DNA of 64,000 bases from Dactylosporangium vinaceum (lineage in GTDB: Bacteria > Actinomycetota > Actinomycetes > Mycobacteriales > Micromonosporaceae), in the NCBI RefSeq assembly GCF_019904175.1, contig NZ_CP061913.1, positions 6,138,001 to 6,202,000 on the forward strand, written 5' to 3'. Each line of letters starts with the position of its first letter. The first letter of the stretch is position 1. Shown here piece by piece: positions 10,110-18,005 of this stretch. The notes beneath the pieces are model-generated. The model worked only from the letters and a program-made list of their open reading frames with translations. It was not told the DNA's origin and searched no databases. The position numbers were made by a program, and so were the translations under genes.

Positions 10110-10931
10110 ATGGATGTCCTGAGCATGCACGAGATCGCCGAGGCCGGGCACCGGATCCTCAACCCGTTCACCGAGGACAAGCTGATGCTGCTCGGCGAGG
10201 TCTGCCGCCTGCACCCGGGCCAGCGGCTGCTGGACCTGGCCAGCGGCAAGGGCGAGCTGCTGTGCCGCTGGGCGGACGCCTTCGGCATCGAGGGCCTGGG
10301 CGTCGACATCAGCACCGTCTTCGTCGCGGCCGCCCGCGCCCGGGCCGTGGAGCTCGGCGTCGCCGACCGCGTCACCTTCGCCCTCGGCGACGCCGCACAG
10401 GCCGTCCCGCCACCCGGCGGCGCGGGCGACGCCACACGCCCGCACGCCGCGGAACCGGGCGGCGACCCGGGCGGTGCCGGGCCGCGATGGGAGTACGACG
10501 TGGTCTCCTGCATCGGCGCGACCTGGATCGGCGGCGGGCTGGCCGGGACGGTGGCGTTGATGCGGCGGGCGGTGCGGGACGACGGGCTGCTGCTGCTCGG
10601 CGAGCCGTACTGGGCCGACGACACCCCCGACGGGGCGTACGCCGCGCTGGACTGTCCGCGTGAGGTGTTCGCCACGCTCGGTGGGACGCTGGAGCGGCTC
10701 GAGTCGGCGGGGCTGGAGCTGCTGGAGATGGTCCTCGCCGACGGTGACAGCTGGGACCGGTACGTGGCGTCGCAGTGGTGGACGGTGTCCGACTGGCTTC
10801 GCGCGCACCCGGAGTCGCCGGACGCGCCGGCGATGCGCGAGTACCTCCGGGCGGCCCGGCGGACGCATCTGCAGTACCAGCGGCGGTACCTGGGCTGGGG
10901 CGTTTTTGTGTGCCGCGTCTCGGGTGCGTGA
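10110..10931 (+). CDS. class I SAM-dependent methyltransferase
   Basis: 273 residues. Motif I LLDLASGKGELLCRWA at about 36-51 and an acidic GVDIS beta-2 end mark the SAM site; a cyclopropane-synthase-like helical region and a Trp-rich C-terminal cap (ASQWWTVSDWLR) follow. A low-complexity PPPGGAGDATRPHAAEPGG loop near 110-130 is an unusual insertion before the VVSCIGATW strand. The gene starts 49 bp after the antiporter and may be cotranscribed. The ATG is at 10110; the longer frame upstream overlaps the antiporter and is rejected. Acceptor unknown. Confidence 0.8.
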   Translation: MDVLSMHEIAEAGHRILNPFTEDKLMLLGEVCRLHPGQRLLDLASGKGELLCRWADAFGIEGLGVDISTVFVAAARARAVELGVADRVTFALGDAAQAVPPPGGAGDATRPHAAEPGGDPGGAGPRWEYDVVSCIGATWIGGGLAGTVALMRRAVRDDGLLLLGEPYWADDTPDGAYAALDCPREVFATLGGTLERLESAGLELLEMVLADGDSWDRYVASQWWTVSDWLRAHPESPDAPAMREYLRAARRTHLQYQRRYLGWGVFVCRVSGA

Positions 10932-10955
10932 TCGCCCGCCCGGTACCTTGCTGGC

Positions 10956-12101
10956 ATGAGCGATGGACCGCTGCGGGATCTGCGCGTCGTGGAGCTGGCG
11001 GGGATCGGCCCGGGCCCGTTCGCGGCGATGCTGCTGGCCGACCTGGGCGCCGACGTGGTGCGGGTCGACCGGCCCGGGCCGGGCTCGCCGATCGCGCCGC
11101 CGGCGGCCGGGGACCTGACGAACCGGGGCAAGCGGTCGGTGGCCGCGGACCTGAAGACGCCGGAGGGTGTCGAGGTGGTCCTCGCCCTGGCGGAGCGTGC
11201 GCAGGTGCTGATCGAAGGGTTCCGGCCGGGTGTCGCCGAGCGGCTCGGGGTCGGCCCGGAGGCGGTCCTGGCCCGCAACCCCGCGCTGGTGTACGGCCGG
11301 ATGACCGGCTGGGGCCAGGACGGCCCGCTGGCGGCGTCGGCGGGGCATGACATCACGTACCTGGCGCGGACGGGTGCGCTGCACGCGATCGGCCGGGCGG
11401 GCGGCCCGCCGCAGGTGCCGGTGAACCTGCTCGGCGACTACGGCGGCGGGGCGCTATACCTGGTCGTGGGGGTGCTCGCGGCCGTCCACGCGGCGACGGT
11501 CACGGGCCGCGGCCAGGTCGTGGACGCGGCGATCGTCGACGGCACCGCCCACCTGAGCATGATCGTGCACAGCCTCCTCGCCGCGGGCCTGTGGCGCGAC
11601 GCGCGGGGCGTGAACCTGCTGGACACCGGCGCGCCGTTCTACGACGTGTACCGGACCGCCGACGACCGGTACGTGGCGGTCGGCGCGCTCGAACCGCAGT
11701 TCTTCGCCGACCTCGTGGCCCGGCTGGGCCTCACCGACCTGCCGGAGCAGTTCGACGTGCCGCGCTGGCCGCAGCTGCGGGCGCGGCTGGCGGCGGCGTT
11801 CCTGGACAAGACCCGGGACGAGTGGGCGGCGGTGTTCGACGGCACCGACGCCTGTGTCGCGCCGGTGCTGTCGCTGGCGGAGGCGCCCGCGGATGCGCAC
11901 CTGGCGGCCCGCGGCACGTTCGTCACGGCGGGCGGCGTCACCCAGCCGGCTCCCGCGCCCCGCTTCACCACCCCGCCCACGCTCTCGCCGCCCGACCCGC
12001 CGGCCCCGCCGTCCGGGCGGCCGGACCGGGCTCCGCTCGGCGCGCCGCCCCGGCCGGGTCAGGACACCGCGGAGGTCCTCGCCGACTGGGGCATCCGGTG
12101 A
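10956..12101 (+). CDS. CaiB/BaiF CoA-transferase family, alpha-methylacyl-CoA racemase-like
   Basis: 381 residues. The start RDLRVVELAGIGPGPFAAMLLADLGADVV and the NRGKRSVAADLK block are family signatures. His131 (AGHDITY) and Asp161 (GDYGGGAL) are 30 residues apart, as are the His126/Asp156 acid-base pair of mycobacterial MCR, so racemisation of 2-methylacyl-CoA rather than CoA transfer is likely. This would feed branched-chain acyl-CoA into beta-oxidation. The tail from about 320 is Pro-rich. A TACCTT -10 box lies 6 nt before the ATG, implying a leaderless mRNA. Confidence 0.88.
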   Translation: MSDGPLRDLRVVELAGIGPGPFAAMLLADLGADVVRVDRPGPGSPIAPPAAGDLTNRGKRSVAADLKTPEGVEVVLALAERAQVLIEGFRPGVAERLGVGPEAVLARNPALVYGRMTGWGQDGPLAASAGHDITYLARTGALHAIGRAGGPPQVPVNLLGDYGGGALYLVVGVLAAVHAATVTGRGQVVDAAIVDGTAHLSMIVHSLLAAGLWRDARGVNLLDTGAPFYDVYRTADDRYVAVGALEPQFFADLVARLGLTDLPEQFDVPRWPQLRARLAAAFLDKTRDEWAAVFDGTDACVAPVLSLAEAPADAHLAARGTFVTAGGVTQPAPAPRFTTPPTLSPPDPPAPPSGRPDRAPLGAPPRPGQDTAEVLADWGIR

Positions 12102-12164
12102 CCGCCGCCGGCCGGGCACCCCGGCCGCCGCGCGGTGCGGCGCACCCGGGCCGAGGGGTTTGAC

Positions 12165-12929
12165 GTGGCCCGGCTCACCGAGATCGCCTACCGGCTCCCG
12201 CACGCCGACGGGTCGTTCCTCACCCACCTGCGGACACTGCTGGGCGGCGTGGCGCAGCTGTCGGCGGCGCCGGGCCGGCTCACGCTGACCCCGGCCGCGC
12301 CGGTGGGTGCGCTGCCGGTGACGGTGTTCGAGACCGCGGCCATCGACGTTGCGCAGGTGCGGTTCACGACCTCGGACGGCGACGCCTACGCCCTGCAGTC
12401 GCCGCCGGGCCCGTCCGGCGGCGGTGTCGCGCTCGGCGACCTGGCGGACCGGCTCGCCGCCCACGTCGAGGCGGTCGATCACACCGGGGTGAACCTGCCG
12501 GCCGCGTCGTCGGCGCAGCTGTGGCGGCAGACGGTGGACCGGATCGCCGGGTCGTCGGCGATGTACCGCTACCCGACGGGTGAGCCGTGGCCGTTCGTGC
12601 TCCCGGCGACCGCCGCCGAGCTCGACGGTGCGATCACCGCGTTCGTCGCGGGCCGGGAGCCCCGCTTCGAGCTGGTCCGCGACGACTGGCTGGCCGAGCC
12701 GCTGTGGCAGTTCGCGCTGCGGACCGACCTGTCCAGGGCGGCGCTGGAGCGGATGTTCCCGGAGCCGGACGGCACGGCGTTCCCGGGTCTGGGCGAGGTG
12801 TTCCGGGCGGTCACGGTGCGGGGCCGGCCGCTGGTGCGCTTCGACCTGTACTACCGCGGCGACGGTGCACCGGACGACTGGGAGACCGGCGAGTGGCTCG
12901 TCACGGCGGGCGGGCGGATCGGGGCATGA
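12165..12929 (+). CDS. hypothetical protein, 254 residues
   Basis: I do not recognise this family. The protein is soluble, without signal peptide or membrane helix, and begins LTEIAYRLPHADGSFLTHLRTLLGG. It has several aromatic-rich strands and ends with VRFDLYYRGDGAPDDWETGEW. I selected GTG 12165 because GAGGGG lies 6 nt upstream; a GTG ten codons earlier lacks one. Its stop overlaps the next gene's ATG (ATGA), so the two are translationally coupled and may share a function. Confidence 0.65.
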   Translation: MARLTEIAYRLPHADGSFLTHLRTLLGGVAQLSAAPGRLTLTPAAPVGALPVTVFETAAIDVAQVRFTTSDGDAYALQSPPGPSGGGVALGDLADRLAAHVEAVDHTGVNLPAASSAQLWRQTVDRIAGSSAMYRYPTGEPWPFVLPATAAELDGAITAFVAGREPRFELVRDDWLAEPLWQFALRTDLSRAALERMFPEPDGTAFPGLGEVFRAVTVRGRPLVRFDLYYRGDGAPDDWETGEWLVTAGGRIGA

Positions 12930-14593
12930 GGCACCTTCGGTGGGCGGGCCCGGCGGCCGTGGTGGTGGTGGCGGCGGCCGGGCTGTTCGCGGCGTACCTG
13001 CGGATGGCGCGCGCGGTGACGGTCAACAGTGACGGCGCCAGCAACGCGCTGCAGGCGTGGGACCTGTTCCACGGCAACGTGCTGCTGCGCGGGTGGACGC
13101 TGTCGGATGTGTCGTTCTACCCGACGGAGCTGGTGCAGTACGGCATCATCCAGCTCGTCACCGGCGTCACGACCGAGCAGATCCACATCGCGGCGGCGCT
13201 GTCGTGGACCCTCGTCGTGTGCTTCGCCGCCTGGCTCGCCCGGTCGGCGGCGACGTCGTGGCGCTCCGGCGCGGTCGCGGCCGGGGTCGCTGTCGCGGTG
13301 CTGGTGGTGCCGTCGCCGGGGGTCGGGTACCAGACCCTGCTGTCGTCGCCGAACCACACCGGTTCGGCGGTGCCGCTGCTGATCGCGTGGCTGCTGATCG
13401 ACCGGGCCCGTGACCGTCCGTGGCTGCCGTATGCGGTGGGGGCGGTACTGGCGTGGGGGGCGATGGGTGATCCGCTCATCACGTTCGTCGGGGCGGCGCC
13501 GCTGATCGCCGTCACCGGCTATCGGACGGTGCGAGCCCGGGCGTGGCGCGGCCTCGACGTGCGGCTGGCGGCCGCCGGGGTCGGTTCGGTGGTGGTGTCG
13601 CACGCCGCGCTGTGGCTGATCGAGCAGGCCGGCGGGTTCCGGGCGCCGCGGCCGCCGATCGAGTTGTCGCCGATTGAGGTGTGGGCGGACCGGGCGGGGA
13701 CGGTGTCGCGGATGCTCGGCACCCTGTTCGGCACGGCACGCCCGCATGTCCAGCCGGGTTGGGTGGAGACGACGCTGCAGGTGGTACGGGTGCCGGGACT
13801 GCTCCTGGCCGTCGTGGCGGTGCTGGTGACGGCGGTGGCCGCGGTCCGGGGCCGGGCCGACCGGGTCGACGCGGTCCTGGCCGCGGCGATCGTGTGCGAC
13901 CTGGGCGCCGAGATCGTGTCGACGCTGCCGATCGACCTGCTGGCCACGCGCGAGGTCGCGCCGGTGCTGCCCCTGGCCGCGGTCCTGGCCGCCCGCCTCA
14001 CCGCCCGCACACTCGACGACCGCCGCGCACCCGCCGTCGAGCGCTCCGCTCGACCCAATGCGCCGGTCGCCGAGCCGGCCACGCGAGCCGGCTCGGCAGC
14101 ATCGCCCGCGATCGGCTCGATCACCCCGCCGGTTCTGGTTCGCCGATTCCGGGGCGCCGTGCTGGCGGTTCTGCCGGTCGTTCTCGCGGCGCAGCTGATC
14201 ACCCTCGTCGCCTACGCCCCTCCGCAGGCCGCGCCGATCGAGGGTCAGGAAGCCGCAGAGTGGTTGCAGGATCACGGCATGCGGTACGGCCTCGGCTCGT
14301 ACTGGGTGTCGAACAACATCACCGTCGGCACGTCACGCCAGGTCACGGTGGTGCCGACGCTCAGCGACCACGGGCGGCTGGTCGGCATGTGCTGGCAGAC
14401 CCACACCGACATGTACGACCCGGCAAAGCACGACGCCCGCTTCGTGCTGCTGGAAAAGCACCGCCCCATGTACGGCACGGAGTCGGACGTCATCACCCAG
14501 TACGGCCCGCCGACGACCCGCCAGGACTTCCCCTCCTACGTGATCTTCGTGTACGGCCGGAACCTCCTGGAGGGCTTCGCCACGACCTGCTGA
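12926..14593 (+). CDS. polytopic membrane protein, possibly GT-C glycosyltransferase-like
   Basis: 555 residues with about ten hydrophobic helices. After the first helix (about 8-26) the outer loop carries an acidic NSDGASNALQAWDLFHGN motif reminiscent of the first-loop Asp of GT-C enzymes, and a soluble C-terminal domain of about 130 residues (EAAEWLQDHGMRYGLGSYWVSNN) follows, as in GT39/ArnT-like proteins. Overlap with the preceding gene (ATGA) shows coupling. The GT-C link is inference from topology and one motif; a lipid-linked sugar donor would be expected if it is right. Confidence 0.72.
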   Translation: MRHLRWAGPAAVVVVAAAGLFAAYLRMARAVTVNSDGASNALQAWDLFHGNVLLRGWTLSDVSFYPTELVQYGIIQLVTGVTTEQIHIAAALSWTLVVCFAAWLARSAATSWRSGAVAAGVAVAVLVVPSPGVGYQTLLSSPNHTGSAVPLLIAWLLIDRARDRPWLPYAVGAVLAWGAMGDPLITFVGAAPLIAVTGYRTVRARAWRGLDVRLAAAGVGSVVVSHAALWLIEQAGGFRAPRPPIELSPIEVWADRAGTVSRMLGTLFGTARPHVQPGWVETTLQVVRVPGLLLAVVAVLVTAVAAVRGRADRVDAVLAAAIVCDLGAEIVSTLPIDLLATREVAPVLPLAAVLAARLTARTLDDRRAPAVERSARPNAPVAEPATRAGSAASPAIGSITPPVLVRRFRGAVLAVLPVVLAAQLITLVAYAPPQAAPIEGQEAAEWLQDHGMRYGLGSYWVSNNITVGTSRQVTVVPTLSDHGRLVGMCWQTHTDMYDPAKHDARFVLLEKHRPMYGTESDVITQYGPPTTRQDFPSYVIFVYGRNLLEGFATTC

Positions 14594-14655
14594 ACACCAC
14601 TCCGGTCGCGGCGCACCAGCCCGGACGTTCGTCGACCGCGCGCGGCCGCCGCCGG

Positions 14656-15564
14656 TCAGGCCCGGGCGGCCGCGTACAGCATGTCGCGTATCCCGGCCCG
14701 CTCCTCCTGGTCCTCCCGCCAGACCAGCCGCAGTGCCAGATCGGGCACGTCCAACGCCAGCCGCACGAGCCGCCCGCCGGCCACGCTGTCAGTGACGGCG
14801 AATTCCGGCAACAGCGTCACGCCGAGGCCTTGTTCGGCCCAGGCCCGCATCACCGGTACTCCCCCGGCCTTGACCCGCCGCGGCCCGTCCCCGAGCAGCC
14901 GCTGCCCGGCGAGCCAGAACGAGCACTCCGGCACGTTGACCAGCAGCCGCTCGCCCCGCAGGTCCTCGACACCGACCCGTTCACGCTGCGCCAGCGCGCT
15001 TCCGGGCGCCGCGACGAGCGCAAGCGGCACGGGTTGCAGGTCCAGGAATGTGAGCGACCCGCCCGGCACGGCGAACCCGAGCCCGCCGATGCCGTCCCCG
15101 GCGTCGAGCAGCAGCGCGGCGTCGAGATGCCCGTCGAGTACCCCACGCAGCAGCCCGTCCCGGACACCGTCCGCGTGTACGTCGACTTCGACGTCGGGCC
15201 GGCGTTGCGCGAACCGGGCCAGGATCCGCGGCACGTACACCTCGGCGATCGTCCCGAGTGCCCCGAGCCGCAGCACCGGCCGCAGATCCCGCACGTCGCG
15301 GACCGCGGCGTCGGCCTGCGCGAGCAGCGTCCGCGCCCACCCTTCGAGCCGCTGCCCGGCCGTGGTCAACGTCATGCCTTTCCCGCCCCGCACGAACAGC
15401 GCCACCCCGAGCGCCGCCTCGAGGGTCCGGATCTGCTGCGACACTGACGAGGGCGCCAACTGCAGCGCGACGGCCGCGTCGGTGACCGTCCGATGCCGCA
15501 CCACCGCCGCGAACGTCCGCAACTGCCGCAGCTCCAGCGCCGCCGCTCCGCCGTCACCGTTCAC
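14656..15564 (-). CDS. LysR-family transcriptional regulator
   Basis: 302 residues. The N-terminal helix-turn-helix (LELRQLRTFAAVVRHRTVTDAAVALQLAPSSVSQQ region, residues 10-45) and LFVRGGKGMTLTTAGQRL wing are standard LysR; the rest is a two-lobe effector-binding domain. It is divergent from the MFS gene 317 bp away, the classical arrangement for a LysR activator of an exporter. The GTG at 15564 gives the family-typical start. The ligand is unknown. Confidence 0.9.
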   Translation of the reverse strand: MNGDGGAAALELRQLRTFAAVVRHRTVTDAAVALQLAPSSVSQQIRTLEAALGVALFVRGGKGMTLTTAGQRLEGWARTLLAQADAAVRDVRDLRPVLRLGALGTIAEVYVPRILARFAQRRPDVEVDVHADGVRDGLLRGVLDGHLDAALLLDAGDGIGGLGFAVPGGSLTFLDLQPVPLALVAAPGSALAQRERVGVEDLRGERLLVNVPECSFWLAGQRLLGDGPRRVKAGGVPVMRAWAEQGLGVTLLPEFAVTDSVAGGRLVRLALDVPDLALRLVWREDQEERAGIRDMLYAAARA

Positions 15565-15881
15565 AGGTCACCCGCACCATCGCGAGCAGCAACACGATGC
15601 CGCGCCGCCTGACGCCAGGGAGCGGCGCGAGACCACCCGCTGTGACGCCCACGACACGGGCGGTGAGGGGCGGCACGCACGACGTCTCACTCGGACGCAA
15701 AGCCGGCCGCGGCGCTTGCCGAACGGCCCGGTGACGCTGCACGGCCGGTAACTCTACTCAAGCAGCGCTCATCGGTAATCCTCGAACGCCGCAGGTGAGC
15801 CGCGCATTCGGTTTCCCCGAACGCCGCCTGCGGTCAGGCCGGTGGAGACGCAAACCCCGGTGCCGCACCGTAGGTCGGACC
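15565..15881. promoter_or_regulatory. LysR/MFS divergent intergenic region with a 10-bp direct repeat
   Basis: No convincing gene fits in these 317 bp. CGAACGCCGC occurs at 15783-15792 and again at 15818-15827 (35 bp apart), and CCGCAGG (15789-15795) pairs with CCTGCGG (15827-15833) as an inverted repeat. Both lie within 100 bp of the MFS start and are candidate regulator contacts. No clear T-N11-A LysR box was identified. Confidence 0.35.
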
Positions 15882-17333
15882 ATGACCACTTCGCAGACTC
15901 ACCAGCTCGCCTCAGCACCGGCCCGCCGCGCCCTGGCCGGCATCTCCCTCGGCTATTTCATGGTCCTGCTCGACATGACGGTCCTGGCCGTCGCCGAGCC
16001 GGACCTGGCCGCGTCCCTCCACGCATCAACGGCCGGCCTGCAGTGGGCGACCACCGCGTACACCATCGTCTTCGCCGCGCTCCTGCTCTCCGCCGGCGCC
16101 GCCACCGACCGCTACGGCGCCGCCCGCCTGTTCCACCTGGGCGTCGTCACCTTCACTGTCGCGTCGCTGCTGAGCGCCCTGGCCCCGGCCCTGTGGGTCC
16201 TCGTGGCTGTGCGAGCCGTGATGGGCGCCGCCGCCGCGGCGTGCGTACCGGCCTCAATGGCCCTGATCGCAAGCCTCTACCCGTCCCCGCCGGCGCGCGC
16301 CCGAGCGATCGCCACCTGGGCCGCGACGAGCGGCGCCGCGGTAGCGGCCGGCCCGATAGCCGGCGGTGCACTGGTCGGCGCCGCAGGCTGGCGCGCCGTG
16401 TTCCTGATCAACGTCCCACTCGGCCTGCTCGTCATCTTCCTGACCCGGCATCTGTACTCCCCCACGCCCCCACCACCAGACCCGCCCACCAGCACCACTG
16501 CGACGCCGGCCGGCACCGAGGCCAATCCCAGGCCCGCAACCACCGGGCCAGGGCCCGACGCGCCCCGCCTCGATACCCGCCCACGCATCGACTGGCCGGC
16601 CCACGCAGCCGCCGCGGCAGTCCTGGCCCTCGGTAGTGACACCCTCATCACAGCCGGCACCGGCAACCGCCCCCACCTCGTCCTGGCCGCCACCCTCACG
16701 GTGATCGCGCTCGCCGTGTTCACCGCCCGGGATCGCCGCAGCCGCACCCCGGTCCTCGACAGGCGTCTCCTGAGCGTCCCGGGCGTGCGCGCGGCGATCA
16801 CGGCCGCCGCAGCGGTGAGCTTCGCGCTGTCCGGCGCCCTGTTCGTCCTGCCGCTGGTCCTGCAGCGCACGTACCACCTGGCCGCCCTCGAGACCGGCCT
16901 GGCTTTCCTGCCCCTGACGGTCCCGTTCGCCGTGAACCCGCCACTGACCGCCCGTATCGTCGCCAAATCCGGCCCGCGCATCCCGACAGCCGCCGGCCTG
17001 GCCCTCCTCACGTTCGGCGCCACAACCCTGGCCGCCGCCGTACACACCGGCGCCGCCTACCCCTGGCTGGCCCCGTCGCTGCTCCTCGTCGGTCTAGGCG
17101 TCTCCTTCGCCCTCCCCGCGCTGGCCACGGCGATCGTGACCGCCGCCCCACCGGGCGCGACAGGCGCCGCCGCCGGGATCCTCAACGCGGCCCGCCAGGC
17201 CGGTGCCTGCGCCGGTGTCGCCGCCATGGGCGCCACACTCCCGGCCGGTACAGATTGGCCGCTGCTGCTCTCAGGCTTGGTGACCGCAGCCGCCCTGGTC
17301 TACTTCGTGCTCCCGGGCCGCCCGCGCCGTTGA
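15882..17333 (+). CDS. MFS multidrug-type exporter, DHA2 (14-helix) family
   Basis: 483 residues, about 14 membrane helices. The motif LLDMTVLAVAEPDLAASL in helix 1 is typical of QacA/EmrB-type antiporters, and a motif-A-like GAATDRYGAARLF loop follows helix 2. A Pro/Thr-rich hydrophilic loop of about 60 residues lies between helices 6 and 7. Proton-driven efflux of hydrophobic compounds is the family role. ATG 15882 is chosen because upstream codons are not family-like; the divergent LysR gene is the likely regulator. Confidence 0.88.
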   Translation: MTTSQTHQLASAPARRALAGISLGYFMVLLDMTVLAVAEPDLAASLHASTAGLQWATTAYTIVFAALLLSAGAATDRYGAARLFHLGVVTFTVASLLSALAPALWVLVAVRAVMGAAAAACVPASMALIASLYPSPPARARAIATWAATSGAAVAAGPIAGGALVGAAGWRAVFLINVPLGLLVIFLTRHLYSPTPPPPDPPTSTTATPAGTEANPRPATTGPGPDAPRLDTRPRIDWPAHAAAAAVLALGSDTLITAGTGNRPHLVLAATLTVIALAVFTARDRRSRTPVLDRRLLSVPGVRAAITAAAAVSFALSGALFVLPLVLQRTYHLAALETGLAFLPLTVPFAVNPPLTARIVAKSGPRIPTAAGLALLTFGATTLAAAVHTGAAYPWLAPSLLLVGLGVSFALPALATAIVTAAPPGATGAAAGILNAARQAGACAGVAAMGATLPAGTDWPLLLSGLVTAAALVYFVLPGRPRR

Positions 17334-17360
17334 GTCCCAGCCGCGGGACAGCCGGCTCCG

Positions 17361-17810
17361 TCAGGCGTTGCCGAGCCGTCGGTGCCGCTCCAGATAGTCG
17401 CGGACCGCCTCCAGCAGCCCGGGGCTTTCCTCGACGGCCCACGTCACGGAGTTGCACCGCCCGCAGAGCAGCTGGCGGACTACACCGGTGCGGTGGTCGT
17501 GGTCGACGGACAGGCGTCGCGGTTCGCCGCCGCTGCCACGCCGGGTCTCGGGCTGTCCGCAGATGGCGCACAGGCCGCCCTGGTCCTGCAGCATCCGGTC
17601 GTACTGCTGTGGTGTGAGCCCGTACTTGTCCCGGAGGACCTGCGCGTGCGAGATCCGGCTGCCGCCCCCGGCGAGGTACTGCACCCGCCGTGCGACGGAC
17701 AGGCACTGCTTGCACGGCTGCCGTGGCCGTGAGGAGTGGCCCTGGTTGTAGAAGGCGTCGCGCGGCTGCGTGTCACCGCATCGCCGGCACGCGACGGTCT
17801 CGTCTGTCAC
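17361..17810 (-). CDS. HNH nuclease, recombination endonuclease VII-like
   Basis: 149 residues. An N-terminal zinc knuckle (CRRCG...CKQCLS) is followed by the endonuclease VII-type linker YGLTPQQYDRMLQDQGGLCAICG and the catalytic LSVDHDHRTGVVRQLLCGRCN, with four Cys for structural zinc and the HNH His/Asn. Phage T4 EndoVII resolves branched DNA, and host-encoded homologues are often mobile or defence-associated. I chose GTG 17810 because a TACGCT -10 box lies 6 nt upstream; an in-frame ATG at 17831 would put the -10 inside the gene. An ACAACGTTGT palindrome overlaps the expected -35 region. Confidence 0.82.
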   Translation of the reverse strand: MTDETVACRRCGDTQPRDAFYNQGHSSRPRQPCKQCLSVARRVQYLAGGGSRISHAQVLRDKYGLTPQQYDRMLQDQGGLCAICGQPETRRGSGGEPRRLSVDHDHRTGVVRQLLCGRCNSVTWAVEESPGLLEAVRDYLERHRRLGNA

Positions 17811-17831
17811 GCCTGCAGCGTACTGCAACAT

Positions 17832-17841
17832 ACAACGTTGT
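17832..17841. promoter_or_regulatory. ACAACGTTGT palindrome in the HNH promoter
   Basis: A perfect 10-bp palindrome 10 bp upstream of the TACGCT -10 box of the HNH gene, where a bound protein would block RNA polymerase. It lies in an AT-rich strip that contrasts with the surrounding GC-rich DNA. Candidate operator. Confidence 0.45.
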
Positions 17842-17845
17842 GTAG

Positions 17846-17879
17846 AGGCATAACTTAACTGTCATTATGGTGTATGCCT
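17846..17879. repeat. AGGCATA...TATGCCT inverted repeat
   Basis: Perfect 7-bp arms at 17846-17852 and 17873-17879 separate a 20-bp AT-rich spacer (TAACTTAACT within). It sits between the HNH promoter and the second palindrome; it could be a stem or a pair of half-sites. Confidence 0.4.
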
Positions 17880-17922
17880 TCCCCGGCGCTTCCGAGCGCC
17901 CCCACGGCCGTTCCGCAGGCAA

Positions 17923-17954
17923 TTATCGAATTATCGGTATTAGCAATTCGATAA
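17923..17954. repeat. TTATCGAATT-N12-AATTCGATAA inverted repeat
   Basis: Perfect 10-bp arms with a 12-bp spacer, very AT-rich, centred about 60 bp upstream of the -10 box (TACGCT, 17993-17998) of the zinc-finger coiled-coil gene. Size and symmetry suit a dimeric DNA-binding protein. No known operator is recognised. Confidence 0.5.
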
Positions 17955-18005
17955 ACCGGCGTGTCGCGTGACGAGCAGCGATCCGCGGGTCCTACGCTGT
18001 CGGGC

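Noticed and set aside
17831..17831. ATG 17831 as start of the HNH gene
   Set aside because: It would place the TACGCT -10 box inside the gene; GTG 17810 has exact leaderless spacing.
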